From Planococcus lenghuensis (GTDB lineage: Bacteria > Bacillota > Bacilli > Bacillales_A > Planococcaceae), in NCBI RefSeq assembly GCF_001999905.1, contig NZ_CP019640.1, forward strand, positions 1,592,001 to 1,656,000: 64,000 nucleotides of DNA, read 5' to 3'. The position numbers and the translations under genes were made by a program. Shown piece after piece: positions 29,193-37,685 of this stretch. Each line of letters opens with the position of its first letter. Within the stretch, counting starts at the first letter, position 1. The notes beneath the pieces are model-generated. The model searched no databases, was not told the origin of the DNA, and saw nothing but the letters and a program-made list of their open reading frames with translations.

Positions 29193-29759
29193 ATGAAGAA
29201 TACTATCATTCAATCGGCATTCATTATCATAACAATCAGTCTTTCTGCCTGCGGGCAAGCAGAGAGCCCGCAAGCAGAAAATAGACAGGAAATGGCGGAA
29301 TTCTATATCGCCGCATTTGAGACCCTCCTGGCCGAAGATTCGGGGCTCAATGAAGGGATGGAGTATTTGATCATTGATTTCGAGGAGCTGCCTGCAGCTG
29401 ACGGCGGGCCTACGGGGAATGCGGCGACAGAACCACAAACTGCTGAAGAGAGTGGGGAAAAGCCAGGGCCAGAAGTGATCGCAGAGGTCCTGGTATATTT
29501 CGAAGATACCTATGGGGTGGAGACCCGGGAAGGCGACATGCAGACAATTGAACAGGAAGGAATGATGGATGAAGAGACAATGACCATTGATGGCATTCTC
29601 CTGACGATTGAAGACGTTCGGTTTACCAGCAAGACGGAGGCCATCATGGAAGGAACAAAATTTAAAGGCGGTCTCGGTGCGATCGGACTTCGAATGGAAT
29701 TGAAGGAACGGGAAAGTACTTGGTCAGTCGAGCAAACGGAAATGCTGTGGGTCAGCTGA
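29193..29759 (+). CDS. Hypothetical lipoprotein
   Basis: A 188-residue predicted lipoprotein: signal peptide ending in LSACG (lipobox Cys about 19), an acidic linker, then an unrecognised extracytoplasmic domain. The ATG at 29193 follows CCGGAGG, while the ATG at 29160 has no ribosome site and would place the signal peptide too far in. A TATAAT-like -10 is at 29156-29161 without a clear -35. No function can be given. Confidence 0.7.
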   Translation: MKNTIIQSAFIIITISLSACGQAESPQAENRQEMAEFYIAAFETLLAEDSGLNEGMEYLIIDFEELPAADGGPTGNAATEPQTAEESGEKPGPEVIAEVLVYFEDTYGVETREGDMQTIEQEGMMDEETMTIDGILLTIEDVRFTSKTEAIMEGTKFKGGLGAIGLRMELKERESTWSVEQTEMLWVS

Positions 29760-29848
29760 CCAAGCATGCTTTCAGAGCAGAAATTCAAGGATATCATGGC
29801 GGCTATTGATGGCTGTTCCGGTAAACTGCAAGTTCTGTTTAAGCATTT

Positions 29849-29877
29849 TTGAGAAAGTTTCGCTTTTATGGTATAGT
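29849..29877 (+). promoter_or_regulatory. Promoter of the thiamine salvage operon
   Basis: TTGAGA (29849-29854), 17-base spacer, TATAGT (29872-29877). It lies 19 bases upstream of the TPP riboswitch, the expected arrangement. Confidence 0.75.
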
Positions 29878-29895
29878 GATTCCGACAACAAAATA

Positions 29896-29996
29896 TCGCA
29901 ATCCACTAGGGGAGCCGTATGAAAAACGGCTGAGACGGGCAGAGCCTGGACCCTTTGAACCTGATCTGGATCATACCAGCGGAGGGAAGTGGGCGA
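29896..29996 (+). ncRNA. TPP riboswitch (THI element) of the tenA-thiMDE-thiW operon
   Basis: The conserved THI-box parts are all present: P1 TCGC..CCACT / AGTGGGCGA, GGGGAGCC, CTGAGA (29930-29935), ACCCTTTGAACCTGATCTGG and CATACCAGCGGAGGGAAG. Thiamine pyrophosphate binding should favour the terminator directly downstream (30032-30070) and so repress the operon. Confidence 0.97.
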
Positions 29997-30031
29997 ATGC
30001 ACGCTTATTTTTCATCTCAGCTGAATTGCAG

Positions 30032-30070
30032 ACGCCGCTTTCCTTTACTGGAAAGCGGTGTTTTTTATTT
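30032..30070 (+). terminator. Riboswitch-controlled terminator upstream of tenA
   Basis: CGCCGCTTTCC / GGAAAGCGGTG stem, 6-base loop and six T, between the TPP aptamer and the tenA ribosome site. It acts as the expression platform. Confidence 0.88.
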
Positions 30071-30091
30071 GCAGAAAAGGAGATGGAAAAG

Positions 30092-30775
30092 ATGACTTTT
30101 TGTGAGGAAATCCGGTTGGAAAATGATGCGCTATGGGAAGCGAGCTTTAATCATCCATTCGTAAAGGGAATCGCGGAAGGGTCGCTGCCATTGGATGTGT
30201 TTCGGTTCTATGTGATGCAGGATGCGTATTACTTATCCCATTTTGCGAAAGTGCAGGCACTCGGAGCTGCAAAAGCGAAAGACTTGGAAACGACGAGAAG
30301 TTTCGCTCATCATGCAGAACAGACATGTGCGGCAGAAATGGCGCTGCATGAATCATTCATGGCGTTACTTGGTGTGACAGAAGCTGACTGGGCCGCATTT
30401 GAACCGTCGCCGAGCGCATATGCCTATGTAAATCACATGCATGTTTCGGCGGAAGGGGATCTTGCTGACGTGCTGGCTGCAATTCTACCTTGCTATTGGC
30501 TCTATCACGAAGCCGGCGAACGCCTGAAGGGAGCACAACCCGACCATCCGATTTTCGAGAAATGAATCGGGACTTACAGTTCCGAATGGTTCGGCGAATT
30601 GGTGAATGAACAAATTAATCGGATGAATTCCCTTGCAGAAGATTTGCCGGAACAGCGTCGACAAGAATTGAAAGAGCGCTTCCGACGGAGCAGCTATTAC
30701 GAATGGAATTTCTGGGAACAGGCGTGGACAATGGAAAATTGGGCGCTAAAAACCAAAAAAGAAGCGGGTGTGTAA
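30092..30775 (+). pseudogene. tenA: Thiaminase II TenA with in-frame TGA at codon 158
   Basis: TenA hydrolyses aminopyrimidines in salvage of degraded thiamine. The frame gives 157 residues of clear TenA sequence, including the catalytic cysteine in AEQTCAAEMALHE, then TGA at 30563-30565. The same frame continues for 69 more codons of good TenA sequence (IGTYSSEW..., then FWEQAW with the likely catalytic glutamate) to TAA at 30773. The family has Trp at the stop, so one base change (TGG to TGA) explains it. Truncation would remove the C-terminal helices and an active-site residue. The ATG at 30092 lies 9 bases after AAAAGGAG. It could be true decay, a read-through case or a base-call error. 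Confidence 0.85.
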
Positions 30776-30776
30776 C

Positions 30777-31562
30777 ATGCTGACACAAATCAGAGCCGAA
30801 AAGCCGATTATTCACTGCCTTACAAATCATGTCGTCTCAAATTTCCAGGCGAACGGGCTTCTATCACTCGGAGCTTCCCCAATCATGGGAGAAGCACCGG
30901 AAGAAGCAGCGGATCTTGCGGCTCTCGCCGGAGCGGTTTCACTTAACATCGGCACATTGAATGAAACAACTGTGACAAGCATGTTGATTGCCGGAAAAGC
31001 GGCAAACAAAAAAGGAGTTCCGGTTATTTTGGATCCGGTCGGAGCCGGAGCCACGCCGTATCGCCTGTCAACGGTGAAGCGGATACTGGAGGAAGTTGAA
31101 GTCAGCGTCCTTCGCTGCAACGCCGGTGAGCTTGCTGCGATTATGGGGGCAGATTGGCAATCAAAAGGAGTGGATGCCGGAGCAGGGGAAGCAGATATAA
31201 CCCAACTTGCGCGAAGCTCGGCGAAAAAGCTTTCAGTAATCGTGGCTGTCACCGGAAAAACCGATGTGGTGACAGACGGGGACACTGTTATCGAAAACGC
31301 ATCCGGTGATCCGATCATGACTTCCGTTACGGGCATGGGGTGTCTGCTGAGTGCTGTGGTTGCGGCATTCTCGGCAGTGTCACCGGATCGCCCGCTTGCT
31401 GCGGCTGCAGAAGCACTCCGGTTTTACGGACTTGCCGGAGAGAAAGCAGCTCAGCATGTGAAAGGGCCAGGCAGTTTCCAAACTGCTTTCCTTGATGCAT
31501 TATCATCTGTCAGACAAAGCGATATTGATGAGCTTAACCGAATGGAGGATGGGGCTTTATGA
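30777..31562 (+). CDS. thiM: Hydroxyethylthiazole kinase
   Basis: A 261-residue ribokinase-fold enzyme that phosphorylates 4-methyl-5-(2-hydroxyethyl)thiazole for thiamine salvage. The substrate-binding N-terminus (PIIHCLTNHVV) and the ATP-site motif VTGMGCLLSAV with the catalytic Cys are present. The ATG at 30777 begins one base after the tenA stop; the GTG at 30768 is an alternative. The ribosome site is weak, consistent with translational coupling to tenA. Confidence 0.93.
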   Translation: MLTQIRAEKPIIHCLTNHVVSNFQANGLLSLGASPIMGEAPEEAADLAALAGAVSLNIGTLNETTVTSMLIAGKAANKKGVPVILDPVGAGATPYRLSTVKRILEEVEVSVLRCNAGELAAIMGADWQSKGVDAGAGEADITQLARSSAKKLSVIVAVTGKTDVVTDGDTVIENASGDPIMTSVTGMGCLLSAVVAAFSAVSPDRPLAAAAEALRFYGLAGEKAAQHVKGPGSFQTAFLDALSSVRQSDIDELNRMEDGAL

Positions 31563-32392
31563 GTATGATGAAACAAGTGCTGACGATTGCCGGCTCAGAT
31601 TCAGGCGGCGGCGCCGGCATTCAGGCGGATATCAAAACGTTTCAGGAACTCGGGGTTTATTCCACATCAGTTCTGACAGCTGTAACCGCCCAGAATACAC
31701 GTGGTGTCCATGGGATTTATCCGATGACAAGAGAAGCCGTGGAAAAACAGCTCGATGCCATCGGGACGGATTTTCAGATTGCCGCTCTGAAAACCGGCAT
31801 GCTGTTTGATGCAGAGATCATTGAAGCGACAGGAAAAGGGATTCAGCGCTACGGATGGAAAAACGTCGTCGTGGATCCGGTCATGATTGCGAAAGGCGGA
31901 GCTTCGCTTCTGCAGCAGGAAGCGGTGGATGCGTTGAAAGCGTACTTGCTGCCGCTTGCCGAAGTGGTAACACCTAATATCCCGGAAGCGGAAGTGCTAA
32001 GCGGCATAGCGATCCATAATTCAGCTTCCCGCGAGAAAGCGGCACAGGAAATAGTATTGGCAGGCGCAGCTTCCGTTATCATTAAGGGCGGACACGGGAA
32101 GGATCCGGATATCGCTGAAGATTTTTACATGAGTAAAACAGGGGAGTCATTTCTGATCCGTTCACCGCGGATCGATACGGATCAGACACATGGAACCGGC
32201 TGTACGTTTTCTGCTGCTGTTGCCGCGGAACTGGCAAAAGGACAGAGTATGAAAAATGCTATCCACACGGCAAAACGATTCATCCAGGCGGCCCTTACGG
32301 ATCGGCTGAATATCGGAACAGGGTATGGTCCGACAAATCATGCGGCCTTTAACACAACGAAGGAGGCGAATCCGATTGAAGTTGTTCACTAA
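31559..32392 (+). CDS. thiD: Hydroxymethylpyrimidine/phosphomethylpyrimidine kinase
   Basis: A 277-residue ribokinase-like kinase that phosphorylates HMP twice to HMP-PP. TIAGSDSGGGAGIQADIKTF near the N-terminus and the anion-hole motif GTGCTFSAAVA near residue 215 are diagnostic. Its ATG overlaps the thiM stop by four bases (ATGA). Confidence 0.94.
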   Translation: MSMMKQVLTIAGSDSGGGAGIQADIKTFQELGVYSTSVLTAVTAQNTRGVHGIYPMTREAVEKQLDAIGTDFQIAALKTGMLFDAEIIEATGKGIQRYGWKNVVVDPVMIAKGGASLLQQEAVDALKAYLLPLAEVVTPNIPEAEVLSGIAIHNSASREKAAQEIVLAGAASVIIKGGHGKDPDIAEDFYMSKTGESFLIRSPRIDTDQTHGTGCTFSAAVAAELAKGQSMKNAIHTAKRFIQAALTDRLNIGTGYGPTNHAAFNTTKEANPIEVVH

Positions 32393-33029
32393 GCCATCGG
32401 TCTACTTCATTATGGGAACAACAAACGCAGTGGGCCGGGACCCGTTAGTTATTTTGGAAGAAGCGTTAATTGGCGGCATCAGCCATTTTCAATTAAGAGA
32501 AAAAGGGACAGCGGCATTAACCGGTAAAGAGCTGAAAACATTTGCGTTGGCATGTCAAAAGCTCTGCCGCCGCCATCGGGTGCCGTTCATTATAAATGAT
32601 GATGTCGAACTCGCATGTGCCATCGATGCAGATGGTGTCCATGTCGGGCAGGAAGACTTGGACTGTGCATCGGTTCAGAGCCGGATCGGAAAGGATAAAA
32701 TTCTTGGAGTTTCGGTTCATTCAGTCGAAGAAGCGAAGCGGGCGGTAGCTGATGGAGCAGATTATGTCGGAATGGGGCCCGTCTATGGCACCCGTTCCAA
32801 AGATGATGCGAAACCGCCTGCAGGCATTGTGGGGATTGTGGCTGTTAAAAAAGCGTTTCCTGCGCTATCAATTGTCGGCATCGGCGGAATTAAACCGGAA
32901 AATGCCAGCGCCGTCTATCAGGCGGGCGCGGAAAGTGTAGCGGTCATTTCATCTCTTGCAGGAGCGGAAGATGTACGAGGTCAAGTGAACCTCTTTAAGG
33001 AAGCATACAAAGGAGCTCCTCAATTATGA
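32376..33029 (+). CDS. thiE: Thiamine-phosphate synthase
   Basis: A 217-residue TIM-barrel enzyme joining HMP-PP and thiazole phosphate to thiamine phosphate. HFQLREKG, NDDVELACAIDADGVHVGQED and the C-terminal phosphate loop GIGGIKPENA are conserved. The start is set to the TTG at 32376, 9 bases behind AAGGAGG, giving MKLFTKPSVYFIMG; it overlaps the thiD end by 17 bases. Confidence 0.94.
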   Translation: MKLFTKPSVYFIMGTTNAVGRDPLVILEEALIGGISHFQLREKGTAALTGKELKTFALACQKLCRRHRVPFIINDDVELACAIDADGVHVGQEDLDCASVQSRIGKDKILGVSVHSVEEAKRAVADGADYVGMGPVYGTRSKDDAKPPAGIVGIVAVKKAFPALSIVGIGGIKPENASAVYQAGAESVAVISSLAGAEDVRGQVNLFKEAYKGAPQL

Positions 33030-33514
33030 AGACAAAGCAGATGGTACTGATGGCCATGTTTGTCGCTATCGCCGTTGCGGGCTCGGCGTTTATTTCGTTT
33101 CCAGCAGGTATCGCCCGCGCTTATCCGATTCAGCATGCCATCAATGTCATGGCAGCGGTTCTGTTCGGACCGGGTCCGGCGGTTTTGATCGCTTTTCTGA
33201 CCGGTGTGGTCCGAGTCATGACCGGAACAGGTTCATTGCTTGCGTTTCCAGGAGGCATGATCGGGGCATTTCTTGCGGGCATCCTGTATTTGAAGTTCGG
33301 GAAATTGTGGCTGGCTGCAGTTGGCGAAATTATCGGCACCGGGATTATCGCCTCGCTGATTGCTGTTCCGTATGCCCGGATTTTGATGGGAACAGAAGCG
33401 GCCGCTTTCTTTTTCATGCCACCGTTCCTTGTGTCGAGTATAAGCGGTGCAGTGCTCGGTGTTATCCTTGTTTCGAGACTAATGAAATCCAAAGCGACTC
33501 AATTGCTTTATTAA
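33026..33514 (+). CDS. thiW: ThiW, predicted thiazole transporter (ECF S component)
   Basis: A 162-residue membrane protein with five to six hydrophobic segments and the FPAGIARAYPIQHAINVMAA signature of the ThiW family. ThiW is a predicted substrate-binding S component for the thiazole precursor of thiamine, working with a shared ECF energising module not present here. It overlaps the thiE stop by four bases. Its place at the end of a TPP-controlled salvage operon supports thiazole uptake. Confidence 0.9.
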   Translation: MKTKQMVLMAMFVAIAVAGSAFISFPAGIARAYPIQHAINVMAAVLFGPGPAVLIAFLTGVVRVMTGTGSLLAFPGGMIGAFLAGILYLKFGKLWLAAVGEIIGTGIIASLIAVPYARILMGTEAAAFFFMPPFLVSSISGAVLGVILVSRLMKSKATQLLY

Positions 33515-33560
33515 GAAATTCGAGTAGGAGTCGGGATACTTCAAAATAAGAAGACATAAG

Positions 33561-33596
33561 AAAGACTCCGGCAGTAGTGCCGGAGTCTTTCTTTTA
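33561..33596. terminator. Bidirectional terminator between thiW and the SDR gene
   Basis: AAAGACTCCGGCA / TGCCGGAGTCTTT with a short loop and T-rich flank; the SDR stop lies 8 bases beyond on the other strand. Confidence 0.9.
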
Positions 33597-33603
33597 GTAG
33601 CGG

Positions 33604-34365
33604 TCAATGCATCACGAGACCGCCGTCGACAATGAGGTTCTGCCCGGTGACCGCCCGGCTCCAGGGGGATGAGAAAAACAACACAGCATCCGCCATTTCC
33701 TCAGGAGTCGTCACACGCTTTAACGGGGTGCTCGCGCTGATCAGATCGAAGACATCGTCCGGAGTGGCAGCACTGGCATCCGTTTTTTGGAGCAGCCCGC
33801 CGGATACCATGTTGACGGTAATACCGTTTGCGCCCAATTCGTTTGCCATTGTCCGGGTAAAGCCAATCAATGCCGCTTTGCTGGTGTTGTAGTCATGATA
33901 AGGCACAACGGGGTTTTGGACCAAGTTCGTCCCGATTGTAATAATTCGACCGAAATTGAGCCGGGACATACCTTCAACTGCAGCTTGTGTGGTATACAAA
34001 GAAGCTTTTACACTGCCGTCCAGCTGGGTTTGATAATCTTCCCACTGGATCTGCCCGGCATTCTTCCGGTTTACCGCATCGAATGTAAAATTGATTAACG
34101 CGTTATTGACAACGGTGGTGACAGATTGGTTGAAATGTTGTTCCGCTTGTTCAAACAGCCTCAGCACGGCTTCTTTGTCGGTGACATCCGCTTGGATTGC
34201 AACAGCGTGATCGCCGATATCCTGGACGACCTGCTGTGCTTTTTGTTCGCTTTTGTAAAAGTTGACGACCACTTTGGCACCTTCACGTCCGAAGGCTTTT
34301 GCGATTGCTGCTCCCAGTCCTCTGCTGGCGCCGGTTACCAGTATGACTTGGTCTTTAATTTCCAT
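33604..34365 (-). CDS. SDR-family oxidoreductase (FabG-like) under TPP riboswitch control
   Basis: A 253-residue short-chain dehydrogenase: NAD(P)-binding TGASRGLGAAIA near the N-terminus, NNAL in the middle and catalytic YHDYNTSKAAL (Tyr-x3-Lys). It resembles 3-oxoacyl-ACP reductases in sequence, but it stands alone behind its own TPP riboswitch, so a thiamine-linked substrate is more likely than fatty acid synthesis. From memory, thiamine-regulated FabG-like reductases have been noted before (the name oarX has been used). The ATG at 34365 follows AAGGGGAGA; the longer frame to 34464 runs through the riboswitch leader. Substrate unknown. Confidence 0.85.
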   Translation of the reverse strand: MEIKDQVILVTGASRGLGAAIAKAFGREGAKVVVNFYKSEQKAQQVVQDIGDHAVAIQADVTDKEAVLRLFEQAEQHFNQSVTTVVNNALINFTFDAVNRKNAGQIQWEDYQTQLDGSVKASLYTTQAAVEGMSRLNFGRIITIGTNLVQNPVVPYHDYNTSKAALIGFTRTMANELGANGITVNMVSGGLLQKTDASAATPDDVFDLISASTPLKRVTTPEEMADAVLFFSSPWSRAVTGQNLIVDGGLVMH

Positions 34366-34392
34366 GAATGTTCTCCCCTTTATTGGTTGGTA

Positions 34393-34431
34393 TACAAAAA
34401 CGCCGCTCCCCCGGGAAGGGAAGCGGCGTGT
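34393..34431 (-). terminator. Riboswitch-controlled terminator upstream of the SDR gene
   Basis: On the minus strand, ACGCCGCTTCCC pairs with GGGGAGCGGCGT around a short loop, followed by five T. It sits between the TPP aptamer and the SDR ribosome site. Confidence 0.85.
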
Positions 34432-34457
34432 GCAATCCATTAAAAAGAGAGCAAGAT

Positions 34458-34555
34458 CCGCCACTTCCCTCCGCTGGTATGATCCAGATCAGGTTCAAAG
34501 GGTCCGAGCTCTGCTCGTCTCAGCCGTTTTTCATGCGGCTCCCCCAGTGGGCGAT
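34458..34555 (-). ncRNA. TPP riboswitch (THI element) upstream of the SDR gene
   Basis: Reading the minus strand: P1 CGCCCACT / AGTGGCGG, GGGGGAGCC, CTGAGA, ACCCTTTGAACCTGATCTGG and CATACCAGCGGAGGGAAG, nearly identical to the element at 29896-29996. With the downstream terminator it should switch the SDR gene off when thiamine pyrophosphate is plentiful. Confidence 0.97.
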
Positions 34556-34579
34556 TCGTATTCGGTTATGTTCTTTTCA

Positions 34580-34608
34580 AGCGTAGCACACTGCAGGCGA
34601 AACGACAA
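34580..34608 (-). promoter_or_regulatory. Probable promoter of the SDR riboswitch transcript
   Basis: On the minus strand TTGTCG, 17 bases and TACGCT precede the aptamer by about 25 bases. Both hexamers are imperfect but the spacing and place fit. Confidence 0.5.
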
Positions 34609-34742
34609 ATTGTCCTCTAATGCCCTCCGCCAACCTTTCTCCCGGATTAATTTTTTGAAACCTTTTCCTCTTATAACCGACTACTATATCAATAACAGGG
34701 AATTTGCTGGAAATCATTGAAACTTGAAAGGGAGACAAGAAA

Positions 34743-35285
34743 ATGAAATTAATTGTCTTATCGCTGCTGTTGCTGCTGCTTATCGGGTGCGGTACAACAG
34801 AAGGAACGATGAATGAACCGGAAACTGAACCTGCTGATGAACCGGCAGAAACGATAACTGCTATGCCTGCAGAAATGCCGGAGGACTTTGATTTTTCTAT
34901 TCGGTATGGCATTACCAGTAAGAACGAAGTGGATACGTTCGACGATACGGTCACGAAGGATTTAATTACCAACGGAACGGCTTCGGCAGACATTAAGTTG
35001 TCCGACGAAGAAATGAAGCTGGTGTATGAAAAAATGCAGAAAATCAACGCGATGGCCCCAAAAGAACTCGTCCCGGATGCCGGATGCATCCACACACCAC
35101 ATGAAGTGGATATCTGGAAGATTCAGGCGCTCGGTGAAATCATCACGCATGAAGTCTCCCAAAAGTATTGTGAACTGACAGAGGACGCACAGGAACTGCT
35201 CAATCTGCGAAAATTCATCGTTGATCTGATCGAGGAAAAAGAGGCATATGAAGAATTGCCGGAAGCAGAGGGGGGTTACGCATAG
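34743..35285 (+). CDS. Hypothetical lipoprotein
   Basis: A 180-residue predicted lipoprotein: very hydrophobic signal peptide and lipobox LLIGC (Cys16), a Glu/Pro-rich linker to about residue 45, and a helical domain with two cysteines (DAGC and KYC). GAAAGGGAG precedes the ATG. The family is not recognised. It converges on lysA across a shared terminator. Confidence 0.7.
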   Translation: MKLIVLSLLLLLLIGCGTTEGTMNEPETEPADEPAETITAMPAEMPEDFDFSIRYGITSKNEVDTFDDTVTKDLITNGTASADIKLSDEEMKLVYEKMQKINAMAPKELVPDAGCIHTPHEVDIWKIQALGEIITHEVSQKYCELTEDAQELLNLRKFIVDLIEEKEAYEELPEAEGGYA

Positions 35286-35310
35286 TCCGCCTAAATTCAT
35301 GCGTAAAATG

Positions 35311-35344
35311 AAAAATGGCCCTGCAATTCGCAGAGCCATTTTTG
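35311..35344. terminator. Bidirectional terminator ending the lysine operon
   Basis: AAAAATGGCCCTGC / GCAGAGCCATTTTT with a 5-base loop and A/T-runs on both sides, six bases beyond the lysA stop. Confidence 0.88.
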
Positions 35345-35349
35345 CCCGT

Positions 35350-36639
35350 TCACTTCGTTTTTCCCAATTGATCGTCCGTCACTTCATTCACAAGCAAATC
35401 TTCAAGCGACTGCCGGCGGATGACGAGCCGGTGATCATTGCCGCTCACAAACACGATAGCCGGTTTCAGCATCTGGTTGTAATTCGACGCCATCGAGTAA
35501 TGGTAAGCGCCTGTCGACAGAACCGCAAGCAGATCCCCTGGCTCGACCGGCGGCAGTTCAATGCCTTTTGCGATCAAATCGCCGGATTCGCACAACTTGC
35601 CGGCCACTGTGGTTGTAATTTCTTTGCCTTCCGGCTCGCGATTGGCAAGCTGCAATGTATATTTTGCATCATACAGCGCAGTGCGGATATGATCGCTCAT
35701 GCCGCCGTCAATGGATACATACGTGTTGACGTCGGGAATGTCTTTCACCGTCCCGACGCGGTACAACGTCAAGCCTGCTTCACCGACAATGGAACGGCCG
35801 GGCTCAAGCGACAGGTGCGGCACCGGATAATCCAGTTCAGCACACACGTTTTTCACAGTTTCTGTAATGCGGGTTACGCCATCTTCAATCGGATAGCTGA
35901 TATCTTCATCCGTGTAGCGGATGGAGAAGCCGCCGCCGGCATTAAGGACATCTGCCTGGATGTTGTTTTCATGCAGCCAGCGCAGCACTTTATCGATCGT
36001 CGTAATCATGCCGTTCGGGTCGTAAATCTGTGAACCGATGTGGAAATGGACGCCTTTGAATACGAGGTGCTCTGCTGCCTGGATGCGGCTTATGCCGTCC
36101 AGTGCCAGCCCTTTCTCAATGCTTAAGCCGAATTTACTATCTTCCTGGCCGGTCTGGATGAATTCGTGTGTATGAGCTTCAACACCCGGATTGATACGGA
36201 CAAGCACTTCGACATCGCGATCTGCAAGCGCATCGATCCGCTCGATTTCCCCGATCGAATCAATGACGAAGTACTCGATGCCGGCATCCAGCGCATAGCG
36301 GATTTCCGCTTCGGTTTTGTTATTGCCATGGAAGTGGATGCGGTCCGCCGGAAATCCGGACGCAAGCGCCGTATACAACTCGCCTTCACTGACGACATCA
36401 AGCCCCATGGCTTCTTCATTCATCAGCCGGAAAAGCTGGACGGAACTGAACGCTTTACTGGCGTATGAAACAGTGTAATCCAATCCGCTTGTTGAGAGCG
36501 AGTCATGAAAACGGCGGCACTGGCTGCGGATTTCATCTTCATCGTAAACAAAAAGCGGTGTGCCATACGCATCAGCCAAAGACGGCAAAGAAACACCGCG
36601 TATGGTCAGTTCACCTCGTTCATTTCTCGTTAAATTCAT
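35350..36639 (-). CDS. lysA: Diaminopimelate decarboxylase
   Basis: A 429-residue fold-III PLP enzyme that decarboxylates meso-diaminopimelate to L-lysine. Lys62 in VSYASKAFSS binds PLP; HFHIGSQI, GGGFSIRY and EPGRSIVGEAG are the conserved PLP-phosphate and substrate segments. Last gene of the operon; it overlaps alr by four bases. Confidence 0.95.
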   Translation of the reverse strand: MNLTRNERGELTIRGVSLPSLADAYGTPLFVYDEDEIRSQCRRFHDSLSTSGLDYTVSYASKAFSSVQLFRLMNEEAMGLDVVSEGELYTALASGFPADRIHFHGNNKTEAEIRYALDAGIEYFVIDSIGEIERIDALADRDVEVLVRINPGVEAHTHEFIQTGQEDSKFGLSIEKGLALDGISRIQAAEHLVFKGVHFHIGSQIYDPNGMITTIDKVLRWLHENNIQADVLNAGGGFSIRYTDEDISYPIEDGVTRITETVKNVCAELDYPVPHLSLEPGRSIVGEAGLTLYRVGTVKDIPDVNTYVSIDGGMSDHIRTALYDAKYTLQLANREPEGKEITTTVAGKLCESGDLIAKGIELPPVEPGDLLAVLSTGAYHYSMASNYNQMLKPAIVFVSGNDHRLVIRRQSLEDLLVNEVTDDQLGKTK

Positions 36640-37685
36640 GCCAAAATCTCCTTTGTGAGCGAATTATGGTTCAAGGCACTCATCTGTTCAGAATTCGCCC
36701 CGACACCAAGGAATGTGTAATGATCCACCCGCAGCACATCGTTATACAGATACACGGTGTCACCAGGCTGCACGTCCTCATCAACGACAACAAGCAAATG
36801 ACTCATCATCAGAGCGCCGATCGGGTAACGGCGGCCGTTGATCAGCACTTCATGCTTGGCGCGCGTCCGGAGCACGCCGTCACCGTAACCGATATCCGCG
36901 ATGGCGACAACGCAGTCTTTCTCTGCACGGAAAGCGCTCGAATAGCCGGAGCTTTCGCCCGCTTTCAGCCGGATGGTCTGAATGATATTCGCGCTGACGG
37001 ATACGACAGCGGGAGCCAGACTTTCCGGCAATCCGCTGTACGGCCGGGAGCCATATAATAATATGCCGAGGCGGGCGTGGGTATGGCCCGGAAACAATCC
37101 ATCCCGAACAAACGACGCGCTGTTTTGGGCATGGATGAACCGGAGGCCGCGCGCTTCAGCTCGAATCGATTCCAGCAAATCGAGCCAGTCCTGTTTTTCC
37201 TTCTCGTACTCGGCCGACCCGATCTCATCAGCGAATGCAAAATGGGTCCAGACACCGGTTACGTTGACAGTTCCCGCTTCCAGCACTTCAAACATCTCGT
37301 CCGCCCGGTCAAAGCCGGAGCGGCGGAGCAGGTTCTTGTACTCGAGATGGACATCGATGCCCTGCAAATCCTGTTCGTGTTCCCGGAAGAACGGCAGGGA
37401 AGGGAGAGTCATCGCAATCCGGTTTTCCCGGAGTTTATCGAAATCAGTCGACGGGTTCATCAGGAAAATGGCAATGTGGTCATCGAGCTGCCGAAGTTCC
37501 ACCGCTTCTTTTAATGAGGTGGTGGCGAACGCCCGGATGCCCGCTTTATAGAACGTCCGGAAGGCCAAATCCAGGCCGACGTTGTACGCGTTGTTTTTTA
37601 CGACAGCGAGCACATCCGTCTGCCCCTGCAGTTGCCGGGCCTGATCGTATAAATTGGTCTGATTGATGGTGAGTGTCGCTGTCAT
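36636..37685 (-). CDS. alr: Alanine racemase family protein inside the lysine operon (Alr2-like)
   Basis: A 349-residue fold-III PLP protein with Lys30 in VLAVVKNNAY as PLP lysine and Tyr248 in ESSGYSSAF as the candidate second catalytic base. The family normally reads AVVKANAYGHG, and here the Gly-His after the Tyr is Asn-Val. It corresponds in position to alr2 of the S. aureus dap operon. It may racemise alanine or another amino acid; the altered active-site loop leaves substrate open. It overlaps both neighbours by four bases. Confidence 0.85.
   Translation of the reverse strand: MTATLTINQTNLYDQARQLQGQTDVLAVVKNNAYNVGLDLAFRTFYKAGIRAFATTSLKEAVELRQLDDHIAIFLMNPSTDFDKLRENRIAMTLPSLPFFREHEQDLQGIDVHLEYKNLLRRSGFDRADEMFEVLEAGTVNVTGVWTHFAFADEIGSAEYEKEKQDWLDLLESIRAEARGLRFIHAQNSASFVRDGLFPGHTHARLGILLYGSRPYSGLPESLAPAVVSVSANIIQTIRLKAGESSGYSSAFRAEKDCVVAIADIGYGDGVLRTRAKHEVLINGRRYPIGALMMSHLLVVVDEDVQPGDTVYLYNDVLRVDHYTFLGVGANSEQMSALNHNSLTKEILA

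Noticed and set aside
33604-34365. Fatty-acid synthesis FabG
   Set aside because: No fabD, fabF or acpP is nearby, and TPP riboswitch control argues for a thiamine-linked role rather than the housekeeping reductase.
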